Below, in pieces: positions 7,403 through 16,028 of a stretch of DNA of 64,000 nucleotides. Both the position numbers and the translations under genes were made by a program. A model generated the notes under the pieces. The model was not told where the DNA came from, did no database searches, and saw nothing but the letters and a program-made list of their open reading frames with translations. Where the stretch lies: assembly GCA_947452555.1 (NCBI GenBank), contig CANGDH010000002.1, forward strand, positions 1 through 64,000, in the 5' to 3' direction. This DNA is from Bacteroidota bacterium. GTDB lineage: Bacteria; Bacteroidota; Bacteroidia; Chitinophagales; Chitinophagaceae. Numbering within the stretch: position 1 is the first letter of the stretch; every line of letters starts with the position of its first letter.

Positions 7403-7595
7403 CGGTATAGTGTTGTATTAGTTTATTCAGGACACAGAAAGGGTAAGAGGTGTTTAATTCCTTGATGTGTCTTTTAATAAATATATCAGTGAGTGGAAAA
7501 AAAGTAAAGAGTTCCTGAAACTGGCGCCAGTTAGTCGTTTGCGTGTGTATCATTACAAAAAAATATGGTCGTGGATTTCGTTTTACAGGTTTCAT
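7374..7595 (-). CDS. Hypothetical protein overlapping the Rep start
   Basis: A 73-aa ORF whose end overlaps the start of the Rep gene by 29 bp, which suggests translational coupling. An internal ATG at 7553 (MIHTQTTNWRQFQEL) would give a 59-aa protein and is equally plausible. No family is recognised. It may be a copy-control or auxiliary protein, judging only from its position ahead of rep. Confidence 0.4.
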   Translation of the reverse strand: MKPVKRNPRPYFFVMIHTQTTNWRQFQELFTFFPLTDIFIKRHIKELNTSYPFCVLNKLIQHYTDEKNIYINT

Positions 7596-7642
7596 TTGTT
7601 ATATTATGTAGTATAATAAACCGTAGTAGAACATTATACATT

Positions 7643-7837
7643 ATGAGATTTTTAGACATCAAGGGACTATGTGAATACACGACCCTATCACGTGCCACGA
7701 TTTACAGACACATAAAAAACAATACCATACCATCAATAACTGTTGGTAAGAGACGATTATTTTATCCAGCCGACATAGACAATTGGTTGAGAGGATATGG
7801 AGGCGGTAATGATTTACCAACCATTGAAGGAGTATAA
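7643..7837 (+). CDS. Excisionase-like MerR/AlpA-type DNA-binding protein
   Basis: 64 aa from ATG 7643; the longer frame from 7565 adds a hydrophobic leader with no counterpart in the family. The sequence MRFLDIKGLCEYTTLSRATI followed by YRHIKNNTIPSITVGKRRLF is the winged helix-turn-helix of helix_turn_helix_17 / Xis / AlpA proteins. It precedes the integrase by 15 bp on the same strand, the usual order for an excisionase-integrase pair. Confidence 0.85.
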   Translation: MRFLDIKGLCEYTTLSRATIYRHIKNNTIPSITVGKRRLFYPADIDNWLRGYGGGNDLPTIEGV

Positions 7838-7852
7838 ACAAAAAACAAAAAT

Positions 7853-9109
7853 ATGGGGAAATTCATTTTCTATTTAGACCAACGAGGTAAGAAAAACAAA
7901 ACTGACGATTACAAGTATCCATTGTGCGTGCGTGCCAACATTAAACACGACACCATCTATTTACAAATTAGTCAGGACAGGACAACGAACAAGTATGTTA
8001 AATTAACTAAACAACAATTTGAATTGGTGTTCGTAAAAAAATCATTGGATACTCAATCCATCGAATTTAGGGAGAGGTGTAGAACACATATTACTCGTTG
8101 CGAAAAAATATTGTCTATACTTGGAGATAACTACACAAGGGACGAGTTCGTAAAACTCTACAAGAATAATGGTGAGGTAGTAAATAATCAACCTTTCAAT
8201 TCATTGGTGTTGACCGACATTTGTAATCACTACATTGATAATACCAGCGGTCGTAGTGTTAAATACAAAAGTCATTTGAGGACATCGGTAAATGTATTTA
8301 ACACCTACCAAGCGGAGTTGACGATTTTAGATATAACGCCATCGTTCCTTGAAGGATTAAAAAATAGTAAGGAAGGTTTAATCAGTCCAGCAACACTTCA
8401 ATCCTACAATAGAGATATAAGGAAATTGATAAACTACGCCACAAACACATTAAAGATACTGCCAGCCACTTATCAGTATCCTTATGGTAATGGCGGGTAT
8501 ACGATTGGTTCGTATTTCCCAACCAAAATGGTAATGCGTGCGGAGGAGATACAAAAAATTGTAGACCTCAAGGAGTTTGATAGTCCCGAACAAAAATACG
8601 CCCGTGATATTTGGTTGTTCCTTTACCGTTGTAATGGTATAAACTTTATTGACCTTCTCAATATGAGATGGGACAACATGAAAGGTGAATACTTTGTGTT
8701 CTACCGAAGGAAAACAAGAAAAACCAGAAAGAACAACATTAAACCAATCAAATCTCCAATCACTAACGGTATTAAGGTCTTGTTGGAAAACATTGGAGAC
8801 AACAGTAGTCCATACATACTTGGTCAGTTGAAGGAAGGGTCTAACGAAAACACGATAACCAACAAGTGTGAAAAGTTGAAGGGGATTTACAACAAACACC
8901 TGCGTGAGATTTCAAGTAAACTAAATCTGTCAGTTCCACTACGGACGGAAACTGCGAGAGATTGTTATGCCACAACACTATACCGTAACGGTGTATCCAA
9001 AGAGGACATCGGTGAAATGTTAGGACACTCCAACTCCATCATCACCGAACATTACCTGGCCGGAATTACAATTGAGAAGACAAACGACATCAACAAACAC
9101 ATACTCTAA
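7853..9109 (+). CDS. Tyrosine recombinase / integrase of unit 1
   Basis: 418 aa. N-terminal arm-binding region (MGKFIFYLDQRGKKNKT), core-binding SAM-like region around 115-200, and catalytic domain with RCNGINFIDLLNM, RTETARDCYATTLYRNG, LGHSNSIITEHYL and nucleophile Y401. The first catalytic arginine position is degenerate, as in many Bacteroidota transposon integrases. It reads toward the right attachment copy 118 bp away. It should recombine the 43-bp tRNA-Ile2 core. Confidence 0.95.
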   Translation: MGKFIFYLDQRGKKNKTDDYKYPLCVRANIKHDTIYLQISQDRTTNKYVKLTKQQFELVFVKKSLDTQSIEFRERCRTHITRCEKILSILGDNYTRDEFVKLYKNNGEVVNNQPFNSLVLTDICNHYIDNTSGRSVKYKSHLRTSVNVFNTYQAELTILDITPSFLEGLKNSKEGLISPATLQSYNRDIRKLINYATNTLKILPATYQYPYGNGGYTIGSYFPTKMVMRAEEIQKIVDLKEFDSPEQKYARDIWLFLYRCNGINFIDLLNMRWDNMKGEYFVFYRRKTRKTRKNNIKPIKSPITNGIKVLLENIGDNSSPYILGQLKEGSNENTITNKCEKLKGIYNKHLREISSKLNLSVPLRTETARDCYATTLYRNGVSKEDIGEMLGHSNSIITEHYLAGITIEKTNDINKHIL

Positions 9110-9111
9110 AT

Positions 9112-9134
9112 CACGCCGGGTCATCACGCCGGGT
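9112..9134 (+). repeat. Right arm-type repeats of unit 1
   Basis: CACGCCGGG at 9112-9120 and CACGCCGGGT at 9125-9134, matching the pair at 4037-4058. They start 3 bp after the integrase stop. Confidence 0.5.
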
Positions 9135-9226
9135 TTACTATACACAATAGATAAAATGAACTACAATGAGACACTACTACAACCAAAAAAACACGATGAG
9201 ACAATAAGAAACATTGATTTTCGGTT

Positions 9227-9269
9227 CTCATAATCAGGGGGTCCCAGGATCATGCCCTGGTGGGCCCAC
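9227..9269 (+). repeat. Attachment-site copy 2 (tRNA-Ile2 3' half)
   Basis: A 43-bp exact copy of tRNA-Ile2 bases 3936-3978, from the anticodon loop to the acceptor end. It lacks the 5' half, so it is not a tRNA gene. Confidence 0.95.
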
Positions 9270-9280
9270 TCAATAGAATT

Positions 9281-9316
9281 AAAAGCTTGTAAGCAGTAAT
9301 GTTTGCAAGCTTTTTT
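9281..9316 (+). terminator. Terminator behind attachment copy 2
   Basis: Stem AAAAGCTTG (9281-9289) with CAAGCTTTT (9306-9314) and T run to 9316. It has the same position relative to the tRNA fragment as the terminators at 3998, 14648 and 21638 but an unrelated sequence. Confidence 0.8.
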
Positions 9317-9406
9317 GTTTCTTGGAATAGGTAACCTCAGGGTAACCGTACACTTTTTCTAGGTAAACAATAAAGAGCTGGTACAAATTTAGTCAATACT
9401 TCTACT

Positions 9407-9904
9407 TTATTCATAATTCAAGCAGGTTTTATTTCTTCTATGACCATTCAAATACCCTCTTAAAGACGAGTATCTAATTCCTGTCTTTAGACTTGCCTCC
9501 CTAATGCTTGAATATAGTTCACCACTGCACTTGTCAATTATTTTTGTGCCGCCAGTTCTTGGGATTAATCTCAAATTGTGGGCGTGTTGTACATTCTCAG
9601 AATGAGTAACCCACTCTAAATTCTTAACCCTGTTATCTGTTTTAATTCCGTTTCTATGATTAACCTCTAACTTGCTCAAGTGATTAGGAATAAAAGCCGC
9701 AGCTACTAGCCTATGAACAAACCTAGTGCTTGATACCCCTCTAAAACTCAATGTAATAGTCAAATATCCAGCCCTGTCAACCCTTTGTGTGATAACCTTT
9801 GGTTTTGTGCTTATGTGCAGGCTAACCACAACACCGCTTGAATTGATAATATACTTATTACCAAAGCCCTCAATTGTCTTCCAATTGCTAAATTCATCTA
9901 TCAT
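9407..9904 (-). CDS. HNH endonuclease with NUMOD domains, homing-type
   Basis: 165 aa. NUMOD4 at the start (W8 in NWKTIEGFGNKYIIN), HNH core in about 62-110 with VNHRNGIKTDNRVKNLEW (H83, N92, N95) and a C-terminal NUMOD1-like helix-turn-helix (SIREASLKTGIRYSSLRGYL). This architecture belongs to free-standing homing endonucleases of phages and mobile introns. No intron could be seen around it. It may act as a selfish or anti-competitor nuclease inside the element. Confidence 0.9.
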   Translation of the reverse strand: MIDEFSNWKTIEGFGNKYIINSSGVVVSLHISTKPKVITQRVDRAGYLTITLSFRGVSSTRFVHRLVAAAFIPNHLSKLEVNHRNGIKTDNRVKNLEWVTHSENVQHAHNLRLIPRTGGTKIIDKCSGELYSSIREASLKTGIRYSSLRGYLNGHRRNKTCLNYE

Positions 9905-10716
9905 AATTTTACTTTTTTTATTCGCATAAGGGCAGCTTTCCCCTCCAAAAGGGTTTTAATACCACACTACAAGAGAAGAAATACCAGAGAAACCCTTGAA
10001 AGTTGTACGAAAACCATTGGTGGGTGCAGAAAACTGAAAAATTTGCAAATTTTCTGCTCAAGAAATCTGTAGCTCCACGTCCCCTCGTTATTTCTTACAG
10101 GAAATAATTACTAATAGCGTGAGTTAATCAATTCAACATCCTTGTTTGGAGGTACTCGTTGTTGCTGCGAAAACAGAGCGAGATTAACAATTGATTCCTA
10201 TACCTGACTAGCCAAAATTGGTTAACAAAATCTAGTCAGTTACTACAATTCTTCAATTTTATTAAGTGGCTTGTTGCAAAACACCACTGGCTAAAATTGG
10301 AAAAAAACCAAGATTAAATTAGTTGCCTTCTAAGTTGGGAAATGTGTTCTGTGTTTAAGCGAATGCTTTCTAGTTAGATGCAAGCTGACAGTCATTACGA
10401 CTCTATCAAAATGCTTTGCAAAGTTAAGACTAGTATTGAAATATCCAAGAAATGAGACATGTTTCTGTAAAAATGGTATAACGAAAATGATTATTTTCTT
10501 ACAGGAATAAAAGAGAAGATGTATTATTAATTGCAGCAAATAATCGTTTTAATTAATTTAATTAAAACTAGCATCCAAGTATTATTAATATAGCATTCCT
10601 CTAATTGATTTAATTAGAATTTTATAATCAAATTAATTATCGTGTACGCAAAAACCAGTACTACTCCCTGCAAACATCCCCAGTATGTTTATTTAACTAT
10701 GCAAGCCCCCCCCCTA
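9905..10716. other. 812-bp region without a convincing gene, rich in palindromes
   Basis: No ORF here looks coding; the 69-aa minus frame at 10330-10539 has no family features. Several perfect symmetries occur: AAAATTTGCAAATTTT (10038-10053), CTGACTAG/CTAGTCAG (10204-10211 and 10232-10239) enclosing CCAAAATTGG, an 11-bp arm AT-rich palindrome at 10546-10568, and a TCTAATT/AATTAGA pair (10600-10618). A nine-base C tract lies at 10706-10714, just past the stop of the DUF4041 gene. It may hold regulatory sites or an origin. Confidence 0.5.
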
Positions 10717-12048
10717 TTAGTTATTTAAAAGAGTCTTAGGGAAAGTTTTTTGCTTTTCTTCAACCTGCTGAATTGGATTAGAGATTATTAGTGTTTCTCT
10801 ATATTCCCTTGCTTCTGCAACTTTGGTAAACTCAATTTCAGCACCTGCATGTTCTTTCACAAATATTTCTATTTCTTCAAGACTTGCTTTAAAGAACTCT
10901 TTTCTATTGTTGATCCTATTAAGGCGACGATCATTGAATTTTCTATGTAATTCATTTTCCAGCTGCGGTGCATTCTCTGAATATATAATAGCATGAACGT
11001 CAAATTGAAAAGGAACAGAAGCATCTCCAAGTTCTCTAACCCTATCTAGTGGATCTAAACGCCTAGTCATACCAATTTTCACAACATCTTCTCCAAATGC
11101 ACCAATATTTGAAATAACGTAAATATGTCCCACCTTGGTCATCTGCGCCATTGAAATAGCCCTTTCTTTTCTCTCGTGCGCCTCCTGTAATTTCTTTTCT
11201 AGTGAACTTATTTGGTTGTTTAATTCATCTACCTCATTTTGACTAGCACTTCCTAATTCCTTTCTTGCTTTGTCCAATGCCTTTTGAAAACGGGCTTCTT
11301 CATCTTCTGCTTCCTTTTGAGCTCTCTCCAGCTCTTTCTGTGCCTTTTCCTCCTCTCTCATCTGCTCTCTTATTTGTCTTTGTTCCTCTTTTTCATCATA
11401 CTTCTTTTGCTCATATTCATATGTCAACGCTAACTCTTCTAGTTTAAGATTTTTATAATGTTCTGTAATGAATGTAGTTTGAACTTCGCCAAGTTTATTA
11501 ATATCATTAAAGGTCTTTTCAATTCGCTCTTTGATTTTTGTTGCAGTATTCCACTTAACCTTTGAAATCAACCCATCACATTCACCATTAAATGCATAAA
11601 GCATTAACTTCTTATTTCTAGTAGTCATTTTCTTTCCCTCTGCTTTACTTCCAGCAACTGTCCACTCTGTATTACAAATGATAGCTTTATCTTCTTTTAT
11701 GGCTAACTTTTGTTTATGATAGTTTTCCTCAATTGCATTTTTGAATTTTTCAGAAGTATCAAAACCAAATTGAGGCTCGTACAGTCCGTAAGATCCAATA
11801 TCAATTGAATCTGTATAAAGTTCAATTTCTTTTTGTAAGGCTTCAAACGTTTCTAATGAAGCAGTATAAGTAGTATTAAGTTCATTTATTTTGTTAGTTG
11901 CGGCACCTATTTCAGCCTCTTTTGATGCTATTTCTTTGTCAAGATCAATCAAATTAGCATACTTCTGTTTTAATTCTGCATTTTCAATTTCTAAACCCTC
12001 TATTTCTGTTTTAGCTTCTTTTAGAAGGCGTGCGTTTTTAAAAAACAT
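10717..12048 (-). CDS. DUF4041 / T5orf172-type GIY-YIG protein
   Basis: 443 aa. N-terminal coiled coil (1-80), DUF4041 region (about 85-215, with YGLYEPQFGFDTSE), a long charged coiled coil (215-300), then a MUG113/T5orf172 GIY-YIG nuclease-like domain: GHIYVI (307-312), KIGMTRR (324-330), ENELHRKF (364-371). Proteins with this order occur in phages and accessory islands. The biochemical role is not established to my knowledge; the nuclease fold and coiled coil suggest DNA or RNA cleavage after assembly. Divergent from the AlbA_2 gene with a 134-bp shared upstream region. Confidence 0.88.
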   Translation of the reverse strand: MFFKNARLLKEAKTEIEGLEIENAELKQKYANLIDLDKEIASKEAEIGAATNKINELNTTYTASLETFEALQKEIELYTDSIDIGSYGLYEPQFGFDTSEKFKNAIEENYHKQKLAIKEDKAIICNTEWTVAGSKAEGKKMTTRNKKLMLYAFNGECDGLISKVKWNTATKIKERIEKTFNDINKLGEVQTTFITEHYKNLKLEELALTYEYEQKKYDEKEEQRQIREQMREEEKAQKELERAQKEAEDEEARFQKALDKARKELGSASQNEVDELNNQISSLEKKLQEAHERKERAISMAQMTKVGHIYVISNIGAFGEDVVKIGMTRRLDPLDRVRELGDASVPFQFDVHAIIYSENAPQLENELHRKFNDRRLNRINNRKEFFKASLEEIEIFVKEHAGAEIEFTKVAEAREYRETLIISNPIQQVEEKQKTFPKTLLNN

Positions 12049-12182
12049 GTATTTTGGTTTTAAATAAAATTAAGAATAAATTTAATATAATAAATAGAAT
12101 TTGGCATTAAGTAATTATACTGAACGTTTTGATGTAATTCTTGACTAGTTTAGAATAATTAATTAATCGTAAAAATATTGAT

Positions 12183-13205
12183 ATGGATTACTGTACCAGC
12201 CATTTTGGAAAAACAATAAGCGAATTAGATTTTGAGGCTATTGAGGAGTATTTCTCTGTTGAACGGGTGGAAACAGATGAGTTAGAATTTAAGTCAATAC
12301 CAACAAATAAAGAATTAGACGACGGATATGATAAAATAAAAAAAACATGTTGCGCTATGTTAAATTCTAGTGGTGGCATAATTATTTGGGGAGCTCCAAT
12401 TGAAGCAAACGATAAAGAAGGTAAAAAGAAAAGTGTAAGCGGAGAATTGACGTTTACTGAGAAAACAATTAATAAAGATCAAGTTATAAATAAAATAACT
12501 GATTCTATAATTCCAACTCCTAAAGATATAAGAATTAAAATTTTATCAAAAGATAGTAAATCAATATTAATAATTGAGGTTGATCAAAGCCAATATGCGC
12601 CACATCAATTAAATAACACATACTTAATGAGAATTGACGGGCAAACCAAACCTGCACCTCATCATTATATAGAAGCATTATTCAAAAAAATTAAATACCC
12701 AGAAATTGAAGCATATCTCAAGATTGAAAGTTTAGAAGTAATTATGATCAATGGGAGTAGAAATGTGCAACTAAAATATAATCTCTTTTTTTTCAATTGG
12801 ACTCCGTACCAAAATGAAGAAAAACTATACTACAGATTAGTTACAGGTGGGAAATTTAAAAAATCAACTGATTTATCGTTTGTACATAAATATAAGATGA
12901 ACGGGGGCGAATATTATAATCATAATTTAAAAGATGTTTTTTATAGCATGGAGCCTGTTATTGAAAGTGACATAATTCTTTTTAACCTAGATGCAATTAA
13001 GAATGATGAGAATGTTTCTTGGATATTAATATCATTTGGGGGGAAGTATTCTCCACTTAAGTTTTGCAATTACAAATTTGATTTAAGTCAATTAACAACT
13101 GAAAAATTCATTTTAGAGAAAGAAGAAAATGTTTTTACGCATAATAAATACACTAACAAGCCTAGGCAGGACATTATGAATGAAATATTTAAAGATTTTG
13201 AATAA
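12183..13205 (+). CDS. AlbA_2 (Schlafen-type) domain protein
   Basis: 340 aa. The N-terminal AlbA_2 domain is visible as LEFKSIP (35-41), the helix with CCAMLNSSGGIIIWGAP (about 57-73) and YLMRIDGQTKPAPHHYIEAL (about 149-168). The second half is of unknown fold. AlbA_2 proteins are putative nucleic-acid-binding proteins, often regulators or defence-associated, related to the Schlafen core. It is the only plus-strand gene of unit 2 and faces away from the GIY-YIG gene, with which it may form a functional pair. Confidence 0.82.
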   Translation: MDYCTSHFGKTISELDFEAIEEYFSVERVETDELEFKSIPTNKELDDGYDKIKKTCCAMLNSSGGIIIWGAPIEANDKEGKKKSVSGELTFTEKTINKDQVINKITDSIIPTPKDIRIKILSKDSKSILIIEVDQSQYAPHQLNNTYLMRIDGQTKPAPHHYIEALFKKIKYPEIEAYLKIESLEVIMINGSRNVQLKYNLFFFNWTPYQNEEKLYYRLVTGGKFKKSTDLSFVHKYKMNGGEYYNHNLKDVFYSMEPVIESDIILFNLDAIKNDENVSWILISFGGKYSPLKFCNYKFDLSQLTTEKFILEKEENVFTHNKYTNKPRQDIMNEIFKDFE

Positions 13206-13213
13206 AGAAAATA

Positions 13214-14440
13214 CTAAGTAAATTTATTAGATATCATTTTCATTTCGTTTGCGACTTTCAAATCAGAAACACGGGCATATTGATGCGTAATTCTAGTATT
13301 ACTATGACCAAGCATCTGCGCAATGCTTTCAATTGAAATTCCATTACCCAATGCAATCGTACTTGCAAAAGTACGCCTGCCTGCATGAGAGCTTAAGGAC
13401 TTTGTTATTTCACATAAATCAGCAATTTCTTTTAAATAAGAATTGTAACGCTGAATTTTGTAGACTGGCAATAACAGTTCTTTAGGTTTTTCATTAAAAT
13501 TTTTATTGTACTTGCTTATTAACTCTATGGCCTTTGGGAGCAATGGGATAGCGGATCTTACATTGGTTTTAATTCTGTTTTTAATAATCCAAATATTGCC
13601 GTCAATTCCAACTGATACATTTTCTCCTTTTAATTCATACAAGTCTGAAAAACTTAAACCAGTATAACATTGGATTAGAAATAGATCTTTAACAATCTGA
13701 AGTCGTGGAATATTAAATTTTTTATTCTCTATTCTTTTTAACTCATCTAGAGTAAGATAGGGTTTTTCTTTAGGCCTATAAGTGACTTTAAAATTTTCAA
13801 ATGGAGACTTGAGAAGATAGTCCAAGCTAACTGCATGTTTGACGTATGTCTTTAAGATTTTAAGGTGCTTACAGGTCGTGTTTTGATCATTCCCATAATG
13901 TTGCTTCATAAAGGAATTAAACCCGTCTATAAAGCCTAGATTTAACTCTTTTAATCTAATATCTTTTTTGCCAAGGAAGTGTAGATAATCTGAAATTTTA
14001 GACTCTGTGATTTTATACTTTTTGTACGTTGCTATTTTATAATCAACGCCAACTCTTTCTTTAATAACATTATTGTATTTTTCAACTAGTACTTTTAATG
14101 TTAGAGGTGCTTGCTCATTTCCTTTAAGATTGTCAATAATATTTTGCAAATACACCTCATCGTTCTGAAACATTTGAGAAAACAAACGATGTACTTTTAA
14201 CTGTAAATCTTTAATGTGTTGATTAATACCGCTACTATTATTCTCAGAAGTTCTTACCTGGTACTTATCAGACTGCCAATTTGAAGGTCTAATTGAAAAA
14301 CCAGTACAAATCTGTGCAGTCTGCTTCTGAAACTTTAACCTCATTATTAGCGGTGCTGTACCCTTAACATTAATTTTACTAGAGTAAACAAAAAAATAAA
14401 CCTTAAGTCCACTTGACATAAAAATCTTTTTTACCCTCAA
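13214..14440 (-). CDS. Tyrosine recombinase / integrase of unit 2
   Basis: 408 aa (an ATG at 14419 would remove 7 residues). Arm-binding domain DUF-type start (VYFFVYSSKINVKGTAPL), SAM-like core-binding region, catalytic part with CYTGLSFSDLYEL, KTNVRSAIPLLPKA, SSHAGRRTFASTIALGNG, MLGHSNTRITHQYA and nucleophile Y388. This is the Bacteroidota Tn4555/BT-type integrase subfamily. Its start is 120 bp from the attachment copy at 14561, and it is convergent with the AlbA_2 gene. Confidence 0.95.
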   Translation of the reverse strand: MRVKKIFMSSGLKVYFFVYSSKINVKGTAPLIMRLKFQKQTAQICTGFSIRPSNWQSDKYQVRTSENNSSGINQHIKDLQLKVHRLFSQMFQNDEVYLQNIIDNLKGNEQAPLTLKVLVEKYNNVIKERVGVDYKIATYKKYKITESKISDYLHFLGKKDIRLKELNLGFIDGFNSFMKQHYGNDQNTTCKHLKILKTYVKHAVSLDYLLKSPFENFKVTYRPKEKPYLTLDELKRIENKKFNIPRLQIVKDLFLIQCYTGLSFSDLYELKGENVSVGIDGNIWIIKNRIKTNVRSAIPLLPKAIELISKYNKNFNEKPKELLLPVYKIQRYNSYLKEIADLCEITKSLSSHAGRRTFASTIALGNGISIESIAQMLGHSNTRITHQYARVSDLKVANEMKMISNKFT

Positions 14441-14560
14441 TTAATAATTGGAAGAGGGGGTGATCCAGTCTTTTTTTGTCTTTTTAGGTAAAGTATAGGG
14501 TAAACAACCTTTGAAACTTGGGTAAACAATTACTATAAATAGCTGATTTGCCGCCTGTAA

Positions 14561-14604
14561 TCATAATCAGGGGGTCCCTGGATCATGCCCTGGTGGGCCC
14601 ACAG
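14561..14604 (+). repeat. Attachment-site copy 3 (tRNA-Ile2 3' half)
   Basis: Matches tRNA-Ile2 bases 3937-3980 over 44 bp with one change (A to T at 14579, in the T stem). It is followed by GCCGAAAGG, a sequence also seen after copies 4 and 5 but not after the intact tRNA. Confidence 0.93.
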
Positions 14605-14647
14605 CCGAAAGGACTGTACTTGACGGATATACTCCACTTTTAGATTG

Positions 14648-14684
14648 AACCACTTACAATTACTCAGTTGTAGGTGGTTTTTTT
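14648..14684 (+). terminator. Terminator behind attachment copy 3
   Basis: A 12-bp stem, AACCACTTACAA (14648-14659) and TTGTAGGTGGTT (14668-14679), then a run of seven Ts. It is nearly identical to the terminator behind the intact tRNA at 3998. Confidence 0.88.
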
Positions 14685-14726
14685 ATTGATTTGATACTTG
14701 AAATAAACCTAAGAAATGCTTTTCTT

Positions 14727-14769
14727 AAGTGCTATTTCTAGTGCCATACTGAAAAAACCTAGTGCCAAT
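14727..14769 (+). repeat. AGTGCYA repeats, left arm of unit 3
   Basis: Three copies of AGTGCC/TA: AAGTGCTATTTCTAGTGCC at 14727-14745 and AGTGCCAAT at 14761-14769. Related copies lie at 21480-21498 and around 21714-21760 and 24547. They are probable arm-type integrase sites. Confidence 0.5.
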
Positions 14770-14821
14770 TTGATTTAAGCCATAGTAGCACATCATTATT
14801 AAAATATTAAATGAATGTGTC

Positions 14822-16027
14822 ATGAATGTAAAAATTAGTTTTGTCGCCCTTTCATCTAGAAAGAAGCAAAATGGCGAAATTCCTATTTATTGTTATTTGT
14901 CTAGTGCCAATGATACCTGCCGTTTTGGTACTAATTTAAGCACTAAGCCAGAGGCATGGGATAATAAAAGGCAGCGAGCTAGGGGAAACTCTATTGAGGC
15001 TGCAATTTTTAATAAGAATCTGGAAAAGCTCAAGGAGCAAATTAAGAACATTGTATACGAATCCATCAAAACAAATGAAGAGACCTCACTTAATGACATA
15101 AAAAATCAAATGACTGGAAATGGCAAAAAAAAACCAACCACTTTGATGACAATATATAAATTACGATTTGAAAAGATGAAGCTCTTAGTTGGTAAAGACT
15201 ATCAAAAGAGTACCTTAATTAAATTTTCATATTTAGCAAACACTATTCAAGACTTCTTAAAAACTGAGCTTAAAATAAACGACATAGACCTCAATAAACT
15301 CAACAGAGTATTTATAGATGACCTTGAACTCTACTTAAGAGCACATAAGTGTATGAAAACTGTCAGTATTAATAAGATAATTCAAATGCTTAAGTCTATT
15401 GTTAGATACTCGCTAGAAAGAGGTTGGATAGATAGAGACCCATTTCTAGGACATAAATCAAAATCTGTTCAAACGGAAATCCTATTCTTAACTCAAGAAC
15501 AAATAACAAAGCTAGAGACAACCATTCTCTCACAAGAAAGACTCAATAGAGTAAAAGAGCTGTTTTTATTTAGTATATACACTGGACTTCATTATGCTGA
15601 TGCTATGTCATTAACTACCTCAAACCTAGTGAAAGGTGTTGACGGTAATTTATGGATTGATTATGTTAGGGATAAAACAGGCAAAAGAATTCAAATTCCG
15701 CTCTTAAATAAGGCGCAGGCCTTACTTGTTAAGTTTGAAAAACAAGGGCTTAAAAACGACTATATACTGCCAAGAATCACCAACCAGAAGGTCAACAGCT
15801 ATCTGAAGGAAATAGGTGATGTTCTTGGGATTGATATACCACTTACACATAAAATAGCACGTAAAACATTCGGCTCAATTTTGCTATATCACAATGTGCC
15901 AATCAAGGTGGTTAGTGAACTGATGGGGCATTCTAATAGCCTTATAACAGAAAGACATTATGCAAAACTAGACACCAGAAAGCTTGGAGAAGCTATGAAT
16001 TCATTAAATTTAATTTCAAATAATTGA
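14822..16027 (+). CDS. Tyrosine recombinase / integrase of unit 3
   Basis: 401 aa. Arm-binding start MNVKISFVALSSRKKQNGEI, SAM-like core-binding domain (about 105-200), catalytic region with TGLHYADAMSLT, KTGKRIQIPLL, LTHKIARKTFGSILLYHN, LMGHSNSLITERHYA and nucleophile Y380. Its 5' end and upstream region are closely matched by the relic at 21809, so units 3 and 4 were moved by related integrases. It starts 218 bp after the tRNA fragment. Confidence 0.95.
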   Translation: MNVKISFVALSSRKKQNGEIPIYCYLSSANDTCRFGTNLSTKPEAWDNKRQRARGNSIEAAIFNKNLEKLKEQIKNIVYESIKTNEETSLNDIKNQMTGNGKKKPTTLMTIYKLRFEKMKLLVGKDYQKSTLIKFSYLANTIQDFLKTELKINDIDLNKLNRVFIDDLELYLRAHKCMKTVSINKIIQMLKSIVRYSLERGWIDRDPFLGHKSKSVQTEILFLTQEQITKLETTILSQERLNRVKELFLFSIYTGLHYADAMSLTTSNLVKGVDGNLWIDYVRDKTGKRIQIPLLNKAQALLVKFEKQGLKNDYILPRITNQKVNSYLKEIGDVLGIDIPLTHKIARKTFGSILLYHNVPIKVVSELMGHSNSLITERHYAKLDTRKLGEAMNSLNLISNN

Positions 16028-16028
16028 A

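Larger units (their letters stand above)
3936..9269. mobile_element. Integrated unit 1: HUH-Rep / tyrosine-integrase element
   Basis: Bounded by an identical 43-bp direct repeat: tRNA bases 3936-3978 and the copy at 9227-9269. Inside each end are CACGCCGGGT repeats (4037-4058 and 9112-9134) likely to be integrase or excisionase arm sites. Contents: two cargo genes at the left, a small serine resolvase, overlapping small genes, a HUH-type Rep, an excisionase-like protein and a tyrosine integrase at the right end. The size of 5.3 kb and the absence of conjugation genes suggest an integrative mobilizable, plasmid-like or satellite element. Confidence 0.85.
9227..14604. mobile_element. Integrated unit 2: HNH / GIY-YIG / AlbA_2 element
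   Basis: Bounded by the tRNA-Ile2 fragments at 9227-9269 and 14561-14604. It carries an HNH endonuclease, a DUF4041-GIY-YIG protein, an AlbA_2 protein and a leftward tyrosine integrase next to the right boundary. No replication or transfer genes are visible. Confidence 0.75.

Noticed and set aside
7565..7642. N-terminal extension of the excisionase frame
   Set aside because: The hydrophobic leader is not part of the family; ATG 7643 gives the normal start.
10330..10539. 69-codon minus-strand frame
   Set aside because: No start context or family features. The region is palindrome-rich and AT-rich, and the frame looks random.
10706..10714. Nine-base C tract
   Set aside because: Could suggest phase variation, but it lies after two stop codons of the DUF4041 gene and not in a promoter or coding region.
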